From Neoarius graeffei (taxonomy: Eukaryota; Chordata; Actinopteri; Siluriformes; Ariidae), in NCBI RefSeq assembly GCF_027579695.1, contig NC_083592.1, forward strand, positions 30,012,961 through 30,076,960: a stretch of DNA of 64,000 nt, read 5' to 3'. Positions 51,837 to 63,694 of the stretch are shown in pieces; within the stretch, counting starts at the first letter, position 1, and every line of letters begins with the position of its first letter. A program made the translations under genes and the position numbers. The notes below the pieces were generated by a model. It saw nothing but the letters and a program-made list of their open reading frames with translations, made no database searches and was not told where the DNA came from.

Positions 51837-53488
51837 ATTAACTTTATTCTTCTTTAACCATTCTTTGGTAGAACGACTTGTGTGCTTAGGGTTGTTGTCT
51901 TGCTGCATGACCCACCTTCTCTTGAGATTCAGTTCATGGACAGATGTCCTGACATTTTCCTTTAGAATTTGCTGGTATAATTCAGAATTCATTGTTCCAT
52001 CAATGATGGCAAGCTGTCCTGGCCCAGATGCAGCAAAACAGGCCCGAACCATGATACTACCACCACCACGTTTCACAGATGGGATAAGGTTCTTATGCTG
52101 GAATGCAGTGTTTTCCTTTCTCCAAACATAATACTTCTCATTTCAACCAAAAAGTTCTAATATGGTCTCATCCATCCACAACATTTTTCCGATAGCCTTC
52201 TGGCTTATCCACGTGATCTTTAGCAAACTGCAGACAAGCAGCAATGTTCTTTTTGGAGAGCAGTAGCTTTCTCCTTGCAACCCTGCCATGCACATTATTG
52301 TTGTTCAGTGTTCTCCTGATGGTGGACTCATGAACATTAACATTAGCCAATGTGAGAGAGGCCTTCAGTTGCTTAGAAGTTACCCTGGGGTCCTTTGTGA
52401 CCTTGCCGACTATTACACGCCTTGTTCTTGGAGTGATCTGTGTTGGTAGACCACTCCTGGGGAGGGTAACAATGGTCTTGAATTGCTCCATTTGACAGAT
52501 TGTGATCTGTCTGACTGTGAATTGGTGAAGTCCAAACTCTTTAGAGATGGTTTTGTAACCTTTTCCAGCCTGATGAGCATCAACAATGCTTTTTCTGAGG
52601 TCCTTAGAAATCTCCTTTGTTCGTGCCATGATACACTTCCACAAACGTGTGTTGTGACGATCAGACTTTGATAGATCCCTGTTCTTTAAATAAAACAGGG
52701 TGCCCACTCACACCTGATTGTCATCCCATTGATTGAAAACACCTGACTCTAATTTCACCTTCAAATTAACTGCTAATCCTCGAGGTTCACATACTTTTGC
52801 CACTCACAGATATGTAATATTGGATAATTTTCCTCGATAAATAAATGACCAAGTATAATATTTTTGTCTCATTTGTTTAACTGGGTTCTTTTTATCTACT
52901 TTTGGGATTTGTGTGAAAATCTGATGATGTTTTAGGTCATATTTATGCAGAAATATAGAAAACTCTAAAGGGTTCACAAACTTTCAAGCACCACTGTATT
53001 TTATACCTATATGTTGATAATGGTAATATTTCTCAGTCATCAGCTGTCAGGTTATAGTCCTATGAAAATCCATGACCTTGAGTTTGACCTTTCAAAGTCA
53101 CTCAAGGTAAAAGATCATGGTGCCAAATGAAAGGCCATATGGGAGTTCCTATATACTCATAATAGTAAACATCTGTCTATCGGCAACCGTTTTTGAGTTA
53201 TAATGGAAACTATGTTCTTTTGACTGAAAGGTTGGCCTTTCCGGTGACCTTGACCTTCACCTTGACCCGATTACCCCCAAAATTTAATCAGGTAATCTAC
53301 GGACCATTGCCCACCTACCCTGAAAATTTGAAGTCAATCGGTGCAACCATCTAGACGCTAGATTGTTAACACACACACACACACACACAAACCACAATGA
53401 TTACAACACTTCGCCCTGCTTACTCTGTCACAGGCGAGGTAAAAATCTTTGAACGTGTAGGGATGTATAAACTTTTGGCTGGTACTGT

Positions 53489-54684
53489 AACTAAGGCTTA
53501 TGAGATCATTAAGTCATGTTCACATCTTAGTAAGTTGTGGGAACGAGATCAATTATGATAAAGATAAAAATGATAAAAGATCATTTCTGAGTTAAGCCAG
53601 ATAACTTGACATAATTCTCAGATAAATGGCAAAATTCTCCCACTGGATGGCACCATCTTGCCATTTCCATTATGGCATCTATCCATGTGGAAGAGATGTT
53701 TGAGGGGCTAACAGTGGTTTCTTCATCTTTTTTCCCATAGCTGTATAGTAGGATTGCCATTTAGATTTCTAAAACCATTAACACCTGTACATCTTATAAG
53801 ACGTGTACAAGTCACATGAAAACAGGTTTCTTGAAGGTTTCCATATCAAATGGTGTTTATTCATTTGATAGAATACCATAAAACGTACAACTCATTAACT
53901 TATCAAAAGCAAACTAAATCATACAATAGGTACAATGTTTAAAGTCTGACTTATTAATCAAAATGAAATGACCTGACATGATCAGTGACCATAGAAACAA
54001 TACATTACAATATCATTTTGTTCGACATAAATACACAGTGTCAACAAGAAGTTTTATTATTATTGCTTTTTAAGTATTTATGATATTCAACCATAATCAA
54101 ATCTTTCACTTCAGCAATATCACAAAAAAGGCAAAATGCTGACTGATGTCAATGAAGAAAATCTATCAAAGGTGCAGTCTGAGATACATCAAAGTGCTTC
54201 TAGATCTAATAATCACCTCTTCTAATCCACACTAGTGCCAAAGAATAGATCTCACTGATTTCTGTTTAATTTTTTTTAAATGCCCAGAAAAAATCTAGCT
54301 CTTCTTCTAAGGAGCTGTTCAGCCTTAAACTACAGCTTACAAGGCACATACAGTTTCAACAGCCAGGATCAGGGCTTGTCAATGTTTCCATTTCAGCTGC
54401 AATCATTCTTGTGGGCCAGCAGAGGGTGAGAAGAATGACAAACTGTGCCTTAAAAATACAAAAAGCATTTCTAAATTTAAGAACGGTTAAGCTAGATTTA
54501 TCAAAAAATAAAATAAAACAAGTTCCCAAGCTGTCCTTGTGACTAAAAATTCTGGCAAATATTATGTCCATTCCACTAAGAAATCCAATGAAATGTGTCT
54601 CTCAGTTTGGTCATGCATAGCAACAAAACAAACAAACAAACAAACAAACAAATACTCCAAACACAGAATATTCCAGTGCTTTCC
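53489..54684 (-). other. probable mamdc2 3' untranslated region and flank
   Basis: Downstream of the mamdc2 stop on its sense strand. AATAAA on the minus strand at 53,861-53,856 is a candidate polyadenylation signal, giving a 3' untranslated region of about 0.8 kb. It contains an (AAAC)n run at about 54,626-54,652. No other gene seen. Confidence 0.5.
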
Positions 54685-57600
54685 TCAGTACTCAATCTCA
54701 TTGAAGTCCTCAGAGAAGCCTGAGTAGGAAAAGCTGTCTCCGAAATCTAAAAGAGAGGAAGAAAGTGTTAAAAGTAATGCATGATGGAGAAAATGAGTTT
54801 CTTGGATCTCTTACTGTGCTAACTAAGTACTACAGTCAAAGTCTAATAAGCAGGATGCAGACTTCCTGCTCTTCTATAACCTTGGCTGTTAAAAACTCAC
54901 AAGTCTGTTGCTACGTCAGTTCTCCATGCATAAGATGCACCAGCATGGTCCTCAATCAATAGCTTGGGAAAGTAACAACCAGGAGTGTTACTCAACTATA
55001 TGTGATACTGAGATGCAGGCCCATCTTTTGGAGCCCATACATTCATTCTGGCCTGTAGACAAATCCATTATACCCAATGCACTACTTCTGGATGTGACCC
55101 AAGCCCATATCAAACATCACCTGCTGCTATTAACAGTGAGTGGAGCTCAGGTCTATTCTGGAGAACCATCCCAGGCTAATATTCGGTTTATAATTTTGTA
55201 ACGCAATATAAGTTTCTTTGAGATGTATTGGCAGTGTGTGCTATGAAATAATTCTGATCTAATATCTGTCGAGTCATAATAAATATAGTCTTAGAGAGTG
55301 ATTAAATCATCATTGTGTGCCCTCCGTCCCCTAGTTAACTGGAGCTGGCAATGCCCCGGACACGAGTGCAAAGTATAAACAAGTGTCCCATTTAAGATTG
55401 TGAATATGGCGTTTCATTTATCAACCATGCATACACATATAGTTTTGTGTATAACCTGTGCAAGTTTAAATGCAAGGGATGTGATTTATGGAGTTTTTCT
55501 TGTACATGAGGAGAGGCAAATATTTACGCACACTCTGGATCAGACCTATGCAGGAACCCCTAGTGGTAGAAAAGTGTAAAATGCCAGTAAACTGATTGTG
55601 AAGAGCTCTAATCACACTTACTGTCAATCTTATCAGCATAACTAACAGAGTATTTACTGATTTCGGTGCAGACGGTTGACACAGATGAAATGCAAAGTAA
55701 AATCGTATAAAAGGCACATCTAAAGATGGACTGAAATGATTTCATTTGCCCAGTGTTTAGTATATTTCTATTTCTATATTTGCCCAGAGTTTAGTATATT
55801 TCTATTCTTGGGTTTTTAACCACGGAGCACATTTCAGTGAGAAACTGGAGACAAGTCTGGCATTTGCCAACCGAGTCAGAGCCAAATAATGACACATCTT
55901 ACATACAGTCATATCGCTCACCCTGCAATACATTACATTTCCAAATACGGCAGCAGACAAGACAACGATTAGGAGGGATTCTCACATCACTGCAAGTTTT
56001 CCCAATGTAATTGGAGAATTCGACACATTTAGACATAAAATTAAACACACACACACTTTAAATTGATTTTTTTTTTAGAAACCACTCGAAGTTCCAAATA
56101 AACCTTTTTTTTGTTTTACTCCACTGTCTGTGCTTGTTAAAAAGATGTTAAAAGTATTGTACTTCTTCCCACTCCTTTTTTGAACAATGTGCGGTGTATT
56201 GTAATGTCTTAGCTCTTTATGTATTTTATTTATTAATTTTTTTGTCACTTTCTCGTGTTCTTTCTTTTGTATGTACAAATAGTTACATACATTTTTTTAT
56301 ATACATGTTCGAAATAAATAAATAAATTCAAATAAATTCAAAATTCAAATAAAAAGATGTTGATTACCATATATGGTGATTTGGGGGTGTTTTATTATGT
56401 AAAGGGGTGTGGCTGTGCACAAACAGAGCAATTTAGAATATATGGGCTTGACCAACATCTACTGTGTACGCCTGTGTATACAAACATATGATAAATGCCA
56501 ATTTTCTTATGCTTACTGGTGGTTCTTACGCACAAACTTAGAACTTCTTCTGTGCAAGCTTGGATAAATGAGACCTGTTGAGTCATCTCTGTGGTCTATG
56601 TATGAAACTAGGTTGCTATTCATTCAAGCTCTATTTAGTCGAGACCTAACTTGGCATAGACGAGACTAGACTAGAGTGCAACACTCGTACATACCTTCAC
56701 ATGGTCCCAATTGGAAAACAATGTCATCAATAGCAATGTCACTTCTTAGTGAAGGGCCTCTGATGGCTTCAAATATAATCTGCCAAAAAAGAGAAAAAAA
56801 ATTGGAGACAATGCAGACAATAAATGAGAACTCAATACAGTTTGAAATAATGATCAGAAATTGTTTTCTCTAGTTTTTGCCTCAGCCTTGCTTTACCAAG
56901 GAAAGTTTACAGAAGTAACCATGGTTCAACATCTGAGTGATGGACCTTCAGGTGGGTTTACTTCAGAACTAGTTGAGTCTTCTCATTTGCTTGTTTCTTT
57001 GTCAAGTGCCTTCAATTTTGTTATTTGTACAGCACTTTTAACAACAGACACTGACACAAAGCAGCTTTTATTTTTACAGAAATATACACATTCCAGATAT
57101 CTCATCTCATCTCATTATCTCTAGCCGCTTTATCCTTCTACAGGGTCGCAGGCAAGCTGGAGCCTATCTCAGTGGACTACGGGTGAAAGGCGGGGTACAC
57201 CCTGGACAAGTCGCCAGGTCATCACAGGGCTGACACACAGACACAGACAACCATTCACACTCACATTCACACCTACGGTCAATTTAGAGTGACCAGTTAA
57301 CCTAACCTGCATGTCTTTGGACTGTGGGGGAAACCAGAGCACCCGGAGGAAACCCACGCGGACACGGGGAGAACATGCAAACTCCACACAGAAAGGCCCT
57401 CGCCGGCCACGGGGCTCGAACCCGGACCTTCTTGCTGTGAGGCGACAGTGCTAACCACTACACCACCGTGCTGCCCCATTCCAGATATACGTGTTTTCTT
57501 CCCCCCCCCCCCAATCTGTCCCTCTGAGTTACATGTTGATCCTGGGATTGAGATGCTGGCCTCTTCTGCCCCTCGGACCTGCTTGATCCATCCTGGTGCC

Positions 57601-60600
57601 CTGTGTCTGGTCGGAGTTTTATTGCACCGCTCCTGTGAAGGATGGCCCCATGAGGACAGTTGAAGGTTATACCTGTTAAAACTGTTAATATTATAGTCAG
57701 GCTGTCTGTTGTTGCCCAAATGAGGATGGGTTCCCTTTTGAGTCTGGTTCCTCTCGAGGTTTCTTCCTCATGTCATCTGAGGGAGTTTTTCCTTGCCACC
57801 GTCGCCACAGGTTTGCTCATTGGGGATAGATTAGGGGATAGATTAGGGATAAAATTAGCTCATGTTTTAAGTCGTTCAAATTCTGTAAAGCTGCTTTGCG
57901 ACAATGTTTATTGTTAAAAGCGCTATACAAATAAACTTGATTTGATATACATTTTAAAAATATGAATTAATAACAAGATCAGCTGGGAGCTACTGCTCAC
58001 TTACGTATCCCTCCGCTCCTGCTTATATCAGAATGCAAGCAATCAAAGGAGTAGGACACTTATTATGAATGTTGACTTCAACAAATAATTAACCCTGAAA
58101 CAAGTAAGTAAAGAGCAGTGCTCTGCCCAGGGATTTCAAATAGCATCCTGGTAAAATGTCATTTTGAAATAGCATTTTGCTTCTTGAAATAGCGTCAAAA
58201 TCCACCCTATATGTTTCATAAATACATTCAGTCAGTAAACAGGAAGTTGAAGTGCGACAGACCTGAAAACGGTATACACGGTATAAAACCCCAAGCTGAA
58301 ATTTGGTACCAAGTACCGAGTGGCTATGATTTGTTGCTGCTGAGAAAAAGGGTGTTTCAGACGGACGGAAATACGGCGATATGGACGGACAGAGGTAAAT
58401 AAATCAGCATCCCCACCCTTGGAGCAGGGGTATAATAAATTTATTCCTAATGAGCAAGCCTGAGGTGATGGCAGCAAAGAAAAACTTCCCTGAGACAGGA
58501 AGAAATCTTGAGACGAACCAGACTAAAAAGGAACCCATCCTCATTTGGGTGAAAACAGATAGTATGATTATAAATAACTGGCTTCTATAAGTGTGTCCTA
58601 TATAGTTACAATGTACAACTGTGTCACCAGGAAATTCATTACAGTTTTAGCATGAAGTCTATTTTGTTGAAGGGATTACTGGCAGGCTGCCAGGTAGCTC
58701 CGCTGTGTGTACCGTAGTTGTTGATTTTAACAGTCCATCCATCCATCCATTATCTGTAACCACTTATCCTGTGCAGGGTCGCGGGCAAGCTGGAGCTTAT
58801 CCCAGCTGTTCACTGATGGAGACTTGAGTGCAAAACTGTTCAAGACAACTACAGTCCTAAAGTTATCATGGCGATTGTAGTCCTCAGCCATCAAAACAAT
58901 TCAAACAGATTAACTTCTGCTCTTCCACATTATTAGCTGATCTACCTCCTTGTAAATTTGCCAGTCCCAGGCACCAAACAGCACACACCAGTCCAATATT
59001 TAGGTAGCGCTTAAGACAGACAGTATCCATCTGTCCATTTTCAACTTCAGCCTCAATATTGCTTGCCGTTTTGTGCCACCTTTGTAGTCAATGTAAAATA
59101 GTTTAGTTTGTCCACACTAGTATACAATGGCAAACTGTTACTATTAGAGCTGGGAGTTCAGCTCAACCAAAACTTAGTCAGACACCAAAAAAGCAACAGG
59201 GCAAAGGATTTTGCAAGGGATTAGCAGCATGCTGCCGGGTCGCTCCGTTGTGTGTAGTTGTTGATTTTAAAAGTCCATCCATCCATCCATCCATTATCCG
59301 TAACCACTTATCTTGTGCAGGGTCGTGGGCAAGCTGGAGCCTATCCCAGCTGACTACGGGCGAAAGGCGGGGTACACCCTGGACAAGTCGCCAGGTCATC
59401 ACAGGGCTGACACATAGACACAGACAACCATTCACACTCATGTGTCCTGCTGCAAGACTCTGCAGCGCATTGTGAGAGCAGCTGAGAAGATCATTGGTGT
59501 CTCTCTCCCTTCTCTTATGGATATTTATAACTCCCGCCTCACCCGCAAAGCCATCAGGATTGCAGGTGACCCCACCCACCCATCTCACAGCCTCTTCAGC
59601 CTGCTGCCGTCGGGGAGGAGACTGCGGAGTCTCCGGGCCAAAACCAGCAGGCTCAAGAACAGTTTCTTTCACCAGGCGGTCAGGAGGCTTAACTCCCTCC
59701 CTGTTCTGCCCCTCCTCCCCCCTCTGCCCCCTGCCACAGATTCTGCTCTAAAATTCAGAAGTAATTCTATTTGGAAAAAAAGATGAAAGACTCAGGATTA
59801 CCACTATTCTTGACACAAAAGGGATTAAAACTAAAGAAATGGTTAAAAATCTTGGTGTTTTCATTGACAGCGAGCTAAACTTTGACAGTCACATGAAAGC
59901 AATCACTAAAACGGCATTTTATCACCTAAAAACATTTCCAAACTAAGAGGACTTATGTCAAAAAATGATCTGGAAAAACTAATACATGCCTTCATCTCTA
60001 GTAGGGTTGATTACTGCAATGGCCTTTTCACAGGCTTGCCAAAAAAGACCATCAAACGACTTCAGCTGGTTCAAAATGCAGCGGCGAGGGTTCTCACACG
60101 AACAAAAAGAACAGAGTACATTACCCCAATTCTAAGGTCCCTTCACTGGCTTCCAGTAAGCTACAGAATTGACTTTAAAGCATTGCTGCTGGTGTACAAA
60201 TCTCTAAATGGTACAGGGCCCAATTACCTCTCTGATATGTTGCAGCGGCCTAACCCAATCAGATCTACCAGATCGCAACAGAAAAATTTACTATTAAAAC
60301 CAGTTGTTAAAACAAAGTGTGGTGAAGCAGCTTTTAGCTACTATGCAGTACAGCTATGGAACCAACTGCCAGAGGACATTAAAAATGCTCCTGCTGTTGG
60401 CAGCTTCAAATCTAGGTTAAAGACCAAGCTGTTTTCAGATGCTTTCTGTTAAATAATTAATATTTTTACATTTTTTATAATCTTTACTTTCTCTGCATAT
60501 TTTAAATTTACTTTAATTTTATTCTATTTTATTCCGCTGGTTTCTTTTTCTTTTTCTCCTTTTTTCTTTTTGGCGTTTTATTATTTTATTTCTACTATTG

Positions 60601-60824
60601 TTTAATTCTTATTATTCTCTTTTAATTCTTTTAATTAATTGTTTTAGATTAAAAATAAAATTATTTTATGTAATTTTATTTCTCTATTGTTTACTGTTTT
60701 TGCTTCTGTAAAGCACATTGAACTGCCATTGTGTATGAAATGTGCTATATAAATAAACTTGCCTTGCCTTGCTCGCACACACCCCTTCAGCATCTGACAT
60801 GTCATCCTCACAGTTCCCCCCCCA

Positions 60825-60857
<33 letters not shown>

Positions 60858-63638
60858 CATACATCTCATCGTTCATTAACACACTGAACTCAGGGACTGC
60901 ACATCTCACTTTACCTCGCCCATTTGCACTATTCCGCACTACCTCACCTTAACAGCTGCTAGTTTGTTTATTCTGCTTATTTCATGTTTACCTGCTATAC
61001 CTCAAGTGCCCTTGACTGTTTGGTTAATTGTACCAATTTGTGTGTGTGTGTGTGTGCGCGTGTATGTATGAGTGTTTAGTCTAGTTAATATCTAGAGTGT
61101 TTATACTGTTTATATTGTCTGAGTGTTTAGTCTGTCTTGTTGTTATCTAGTGTTTATACTGCTTATTTATACTGTTTATATTGTTTGAGTGTTTAGTCTA
61201 GTTCATATCTAGGGTGTTTTATACTGTTTATATCGTCTGAGTGTTTAGTCTGTCTTGTTCTTATCTAGTGTTCATACTGTTTATTTATTCTGTTTATATT
61301 GTTTGAGTGTTTAGTCTGTCTAGTTCCTATCTAGAGTGTTTATACTGTTTATATTGTTTGTTTTTTTCAATTATTCTATTTTTATTTATTGCATTGCCAG
61401 TTTGCACCGTGGGTCAGAGAGGACTGATATTTCATCTGTGCTGTATGTCGAGCATGTATAGCATATTTGACAATAAAGTTGACTTGACTTGACTTGATAT
61501 TCACACCACCGGTCAATTTAGAGCCACCAGTTAACCTAACCTGCATGTCTTTGGACTGTGGGGGAAACCGGAGCACCCGGAGGAAACCCACGCGGACACG
61601 GGGAGAACATGCAAATTCCACACAGAAAGGCTCCCATCGGCCACTGGGCTGAAACCCAGAACCTTCTTGCTGTGAGGCGACAGTGCTAACCACTACACCA
61701 CCGTGCCACCTGATTTTAAAAGTAACTAAATAAATTACACAGGGAAATGAATACTTAAATCTGAGTGAAAAATACCGTAGCGCGTGTGTGTGGAAGAAGA
61801 GTCTGGAGACAGAAATCTTAGTTTCTCAGTCGTTAGCCTGTGCTCATATTTTAAGTCGTTCAAATTCTGTAAAGCTGCTTTGCGACAATGTTTATTGTTA
61901 AAAGTGCTATACAAATAAACTTCACTTGACATGCTCTCAATAGCACTGGCTTGACCACTTTATTAGCATTCACTTACACTACTGATGAATGACTTGCAGT
62001 TAAGCTCGCGTTGGCCTTCGAGAAGGTGGAGGGTGATAAGTTTTTGGTCCCTTCCACTATAAATCAAAATCTGATTGGTTAATTCATCTGTCACTTCCTA
62101 CATAAACATGCACTGCCATGGCCTTTTGTCCCAGCGATGAAGTCCTAACCAATGAGTGAGCCGGCTCTAAACTCTTCTCAGCCTAGAGACAACAAACAAA
62201 TCTCATTGGATAACTCGATTTTAATGTTTTCAGGACAGTAACCCTTTCATTTCTGAACCACGTTTGATAGAAAATGAGGCCATATTAGAATTAGAAGAGA
62301 ATAATTATAATGAAATTATGAAAGAATGAAATAAATTAAATATAACATTTGAAATGCTGATATGTCTGGACCGTCTCTGAAGGACTACAAGGCCCTGACG
62401 GTTCCCCTCTGCTAGTATACATGACCCCTGAAAATGTTGCAGTCATACAGATTTCAATTTGATGAATTTAATATACAAACTCCAGCTCAGGTTTTTTTTT
62501 TAAGTCCTTTAGTTTCATTTCAAAACTACCAAACATCAACTTCATAGCAACAATCTGTTGTGAAGGGTGCAGGAAAGAAGCTTTCCTAAAAGAACAACCC
62601 ACAAAATGCACAAAACCAACACGATCATGAACTTACCAAGTGTCACTGCAACGTGTGCTAAGAAAATTGGAACTGTGTACGAGGAAATGCTGTCAGATAT
62701 GGTGGCAGATCATTGATGACTTGTGGCCGTTTTGTAGCTGGTGCTCTAAGGGCTCTTGTGAATATTGATGACATCATGAAATCAACTAAATACAGTACCA
62801 TGAAATGTTCTCACAGAGTGGTTGCCTCTGCAAGGAGGTTAAAACTTGGCCATAAAGGACCTTTTAACAAGATGTCCTCAAACATAACTATTTTAACACA
62901 GGAATAATTACAGAAGCATAAAATCAGCGCTCTGCAATGGAGATCCCAGTCTCCAGATTTAACCCACTTTGAAAACATGTGTTCTGAATTGAGCAGTCCA
63001 CATGCGCAAACCTCAGAATTGAAGTGGGTTCGAAAAGTTCTGCATAACCAAGATCCCTCTACAACTGTCTCCAACCTTATTATACATTACAAGAAGATGC
63101 TCAGGGCTGTTCTCTCCACAGGAGACTTCACTAAATAATAATTATGGGTGTGCCCATAATTATAAACTACATAAGAAAACTTGTATTTAAGAAAGCCTTT
63201 TATGTTTGGGGAAAAAAATTGAGTCAGCATGAAACTGTACATACAGCATCCATTTATGTTTAAGCTTAAACTATCGCTATATTATTTTATGTAGCATTTT
63301 ATTTCTTTATTTATTACAGTACCATTTGTCCATTTTTAATGAAGGATGCCAGCAATACTCTTACCTCTTACCCCTGACTACACTATGATAAAATGTACTC
63401 AGATGACATATTTTCATGTTCAAACAAAACGAAAGAGTGCAAGAAGTGATTATTTTGCTCATTTCCACTAGCCTAACCACACTGATGTCTTATGTGATCA
63501 GTAGAGCATCAGGAAAATTCATTCTCAATGTTCAACAAACCATGAGTGAGTCCAAAATATTTCCTCCTTCTCACCATCCTAACCACTTTGATGTCTCATG
63601 TGATTGCTGGACCAATAACCTCTGGATCAGTGGACAAA

Positions 63639-63694
<56 letters not shown>

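Larger units (their letters stand above)
46671..52629 (-). pseudogene. Tc1-like transposase, split by the LTR retrotransposon
   Basis: ATG at 52,629: MARTKEISKDLRKSIVDAH and the helix-turn-helix region, open to 52,168; then a damaged stretch (52,077-52,167) holding the first catalytic Asp region; then GGGSIMVRACFAASGPGQLA and MQQDNNPKHTSRSTKEW (second Asp) to 51,837. After the LTR element the C-terminal part resumes at 46,903 and continues through MEMWKDLKRAVHVRK (third catalytic residue) to GGHTRY and the stop at 46,671. Dead by insertion and by earlier damage. Confidence 0.9.
46455..52996 (-). mobile_element. Tc1/mariner element with both ends, split by LTR retrotransposon
   Basis: Ends CAGTGGTGCTTGAAAGTTTG at both sides (inverted), flanked by TA (46,453-46,454 and 52,997-52,998). 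About 1.6 kb once the LTR element is set aside. Same family as 165-1613. Confidence 0.95.
46412..53440. mobile_element. interspersed repeat R1, copy interrupted by Tc1
   Basis: Own sequence 46,412-46,454 and 52,999-53,440. Joins as GCAGCACTTA / TTTTATACCT, identical to the uninterrupted copy at 22,365-22,380. It inserted into the right arm of the Tc1-type MITE. Confidence 0.75.
45190..53488. mobile_element. Tc1-type MITE, copy b, outer shell of a five-level nest
   Basis: Left end TAGTACCAATCAAAAGTTTG at 45,190; right end AAACTTTTGGCTGGTACTGT ending near 53,488. Own sequence: 45,190-45,638, about 46,373-46,411 and about 53,441-53,488. It compares colinearly with copy a (27,027-28,578). Everything between is later insertions. 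Confidence 0.85.
59441..61498 (+). mobile_element. Rex-like LINE, 5'-truncated, with an L2-like LINE inside
   Basis: Coding end at 59,441-59,750, untranslated part from about 60,773 (with (AC)n, (GT)n and repeated GTTTATACTGTTTATATTGT-type motifs) and the tail GACAATAAAGTTGACTTGAC. ATTCACAC on both sides may be the target duplication. Confidence 0.82.
59275..61710 (-). mobile_element. tRNA-derived SINE (old subfamily), split by a LINE
   Basis: Tail part 59,275-59,440 and head part 61,499-61,710, flanked by the 13-bp duplication TGATTTTAAAAGT (59,262-59,274 and 61,711-61,723). The pieces join within CATTCACACTCACATTCACA. Confidence 0.9.
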
